Shown here: positions 62,274-64,000 of the stretch, piece by piece
Numbering within the stretch: the stretch's first letter is position 1
How the letters are laid out: each line of letters opens with the position of its first letter
DNA from: Falsiroseomonas tokyonensis
GTDB lineage: Bacteria; Pseudomonadota; Alphaproteobacteria; Acetobacterales; Acetobacteraceae
Assembly (NCBI RefSeq): GCF_019024325.1
Contig: NZ_JAFNJS010000006.1
Coordinates: 1-64,000 of the forward strand
Direction: 5' to 3'
DNA: 64,000 nucleotides
Notes under the pieces: model-generated
Told to the model about the DNA's origin: nothing
Seen by the model: only the letters and a program-made list of their open reading frames with translations
Database searches by the model: none
Made by a program: the position numbers and the translations under genes

Positions 62274-64000
62274 ATGTTGCCACCCTGGAGAGAAGCGAGA
62301 CCAGCCTTGTCGTCCGCCGCTTTGCCTGCGAACGAGGACGAACGCCTCCAGGCGCTGCATGCCACCGGCATCCTCGATACCCCGCCCGATGCGCGTTTCG
62401 ATGCCTTCGCCCGGTTGGCGGCGCATCTCTGCGGCACGCCGATGGCCTTCGTTTCGTTGATCGATACAGATCGTCAATGGTTCAAGGCAGCCATCGGCCT
62501 GGATCTGCGGGAAACGCCGCGCAGCACCGCCTTCTGCGCCCATGCCATCCTGCAACCCGACCGCGTGATGGTGGTCGAGGATGCGTCGCAGGATCCCTGC
62601 TTCCGCGATAACCCGGTGGTCAGCGGCCCGCCGCATCTGCGCTTCTACGCCGGCGCCCCGATCATCGACCGCGAGGGCCATGCGCTCGGCACCCTCGCGG
62701 TGGCGGACCACGCGCCGCGCAGCCTTTCCCCCGCCACCGCCCGGGCCCTGTCCGACATCGCCCAGGGCGTCGCTGCCGCCATCGAGCTGCGCAGCAGCCT
62801 CGATCTCGCCCGGTCCGCGGCGCTGCGCGACCCGCTGACCGGCCTCGGCAACCGGCCCCTGTTCGAGCAGCGGCTGGAGGAGGCGATTGCCCGGGCGCGG
62901 GGGCCGGAGGGCCATGCATTCGCCGTCTTCTGCCTGGACCTCGATCGCTTCAAGGCGGTGAACGATCTGCTAGGCCATGCCGGCGGCGATGCCCTGCTGC
63001 GGGAAGCGGCGCGGCGGCTCACCGCCTCGGTCCGCACGACGGATACGGTGGCACGCCTCGGCGGCGACGAATTCGCCGTCATCCTCTCCGGCCCCGTGAC
63101 GCATCAGGAGGCCGAGGCGCTGGCGGTGCGGCTGATCGAGGCGCTGAGCGCGCCCTTCGAATATGACGGACAGCCGGTGCCGATCCGCACCTCCGTCGGC
63201 TATGCGCTGGCGCCGGCCGATGGGCTGGATTCTGATGCGCTGATGCGGCGCGCCGACAATGCGCTCTACGCCGCGAAGAACCAGGGCCGCGGCCGGCAGA
63301 TGCGCTTCGACCCGGCGATGGAGGGCCAGCTCGCCGGCCGCCAGGCGCTGGAGCGGGACCTGCGCGCGGCGCTGGCCCATGGCGCCTTCCGCTTCGAATG
63401 GCAGCCGGTGGCGGATGCCAATACCGGCCGCATCGTCAGCTGCGAGGCGCTGCTGCGCTGGGACAGGCCGGGCCACGGCCCGGTCTCCCCTTCCGTCTTC
63501 GTGCCGATCGCGGAATCCTGCGGCCTGGGCGGCATGCTGGACGAATGGGTGCTGCGGGAGGGTTGCCGCCTGGCCGCCGCCTGGCCGCAGCCGCTGAAGG
63601 TGGCGCTGAACGTCTCCGCCTCCCGCTTCCATCTCGGCGGGCTGGCCGGGCTGGTCGCCAGCATGCTGCGCGATTCCGGCCTGGCGCCGGACCGGCTGGA
63701 GCTGGAGGTCACCGAGGGCACGCTGATCAAGGACGAGGCGGCGGCCGCGGTGACGATCGAGGAGCTGCACGTGCTGGGCGTGCGGGTGGCGCTCGATGAT
63801 TTCGGCACCGGCTATTCCTCGCTCGGCTATCTGCATGCGCTGCCGCTCGACAAGGTGAAGCTGGACCGGTCCTTCATCCGCGACATCGATGGCAGCGAGC
63901 GGGCACGCAATGTCATCCGCGCCGTGCTGCAGCTGTGCCGCGGCCTCGGCATCAAGGCCTGCGCGGAGGGGGTGGAGACCGAGTCGCAGCTGGATTTCCT
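62274..64000 (+). CDS. GAF-GGDEF-EAL cyclic-di-GMP protein (3' end outside the window)
   Basis: An open frame running off the window end, with at least 575 residues. The GAF domain (residues about 20-165) has RLQALHATGILDTPPDARFD then FVSLIDTDRQWFKA. The diguanylate cyclase domain has the active-site GGDEF at residues 263-267 with an I-site (RTTD) five residues before it. The EAL domain starts with EALLRW near 391 and shows DDFGTGYSSLGYL. Both active sites look intact, so it could make and/or degrade cyclic-di-GMP under control of the GAF sensor. It is cytosolic, without membrane segments. The start is an ATG that directly follows a TAA; a TTG at 62307 is the alternative. Confidence 0.93.
   Translation, partial: MLPPWREARPALSSAALPANEDERLQALHATGILDTPPDARFDAFARLAAHLCGTPMAFVSLIDTDRQWFKAAIGLDLRETPRSTAFCAHAILQPDRVMVVEDASQDPCFRDNPVVSGPPHLRFYAGAPIIDREGHALGTLAVADHAPRSLSPATARALSDIAQGVAAAIELRSSLDLARSAALRDPLTGLGNRPLFEQRLEEAIARARGPEGHAFAVFCLDLDRFKAVNDLLGHAGGDALLREAARRLTASVRTTDTVARLGGDEFAVILSGPVTHQEAEALAVRLIEALSAPFEYDGQPVPIRTSVGYALAPADGLDSDALMRRADNALYAAKNQGRGRQMRFDPAMEGQLAGRQALERDLRAALAHGAFRFEWQPVADANTGRIVSCEALLRWDRPGHGPVSPSVFVPIAESCGLGGMLDEWVLREGCRLAAAWPQPLKVALNVSASRFHLGGLAGLVASMLRDSGLAPDRLELEVTEGTLIKDEAAAAVTIEELHVLGVRVALDDFGTGYSSLGYLHALPLDKVKLDRSFIRDIDGSERARNVIRAVLQLCRGLGIKACAEGVETESQLDF

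Overview
The window is very GC-rich, densely coded bacterial DNA. Gene content (Mfd, SdhE, RecG, MsrP, a Gld-type ABC operon with DUF4340, an orphan SBP_bac_5 solute-binding protein, several AraC_binding_2-type regulators) suggests an alphaproteobacterium, most likely Acetobacteraceae (Roseomonas-like). That is inference from gene families and base composition; no rRNA or tRNA gene is present to anchor taxonomy.

Layout. (1) 1-4.3 kb: one end of an integrative element, all genes leftward: a P4-type tyrosine integrase, small unknown proteins, an excisionase-like HTH protein and a RepA-like RecA-fold ATPase. Beyond the ATPase lies a dense cluster of GGAAAC/GTTTCC repeats with a long inverted repeat, a candidate replication origin. 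(2) 4.7-5.9 kb: remains of a PAS-containing chemotaxis receptor abutting an IS3 transposase tail. (3) 6.2-37.6 kb: an accessory region. It holds a beta-solenoid/membrane protein, an apparent operon of M20 peptidase, AbgT transporter, SLC13 transporter and LpxR-like outer-membrane protein, a DUF1269 protein, an RND efflux pair, a fasciclin protein, a MipA/OmpV protein, an orphan solute-binding protein, an asparaginase homologue lacking its catalytic residues, an AI-2E family permease, a broken porin gene, an alpha/beta hydrolase and a patatin lipoprotein. Four related AraC regulators are scattered through it; two of them diverge from a member of the same small 'TPRGV' protein family. A decayed IS481-type transposase ends one AraC gene. 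(4) 37.6-39.4 kb: debris, with an IS3 fragment, a GAF-domain fragment and the signalling tip of a chemotaxis receptor. The tip could be the missing 3' part of the receptor at 4.7 kb, so region 3 may have been inserted into, or rearranged within, an older receptor gene.

(5) 39.5-64 kb: orderly chromosomal backbone: an MFS transporter, a ribbon-helix-helix regulator with a polyhydroxybutyrate-depolymerase-type esterase, a globin, a DsbA/FrnE-type oxidoreductase, sdhE-mfd divergent from recG, an intact chemotaxis receptor, an ABC-Gld-DUF4340-NUDIX operon, msrP with a tiny membrane protein, a GT39/GT2-GtrA glycosylation pair, and a GAF-GGDEF-EAL protein cut by the window end.

Translational coupling (ATGA, GTGA or TGATG overlaps) is common and supports the operons proposed. 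Positions, motifs and overlaps were read directly; family names come from recognisable motifs without database searches.
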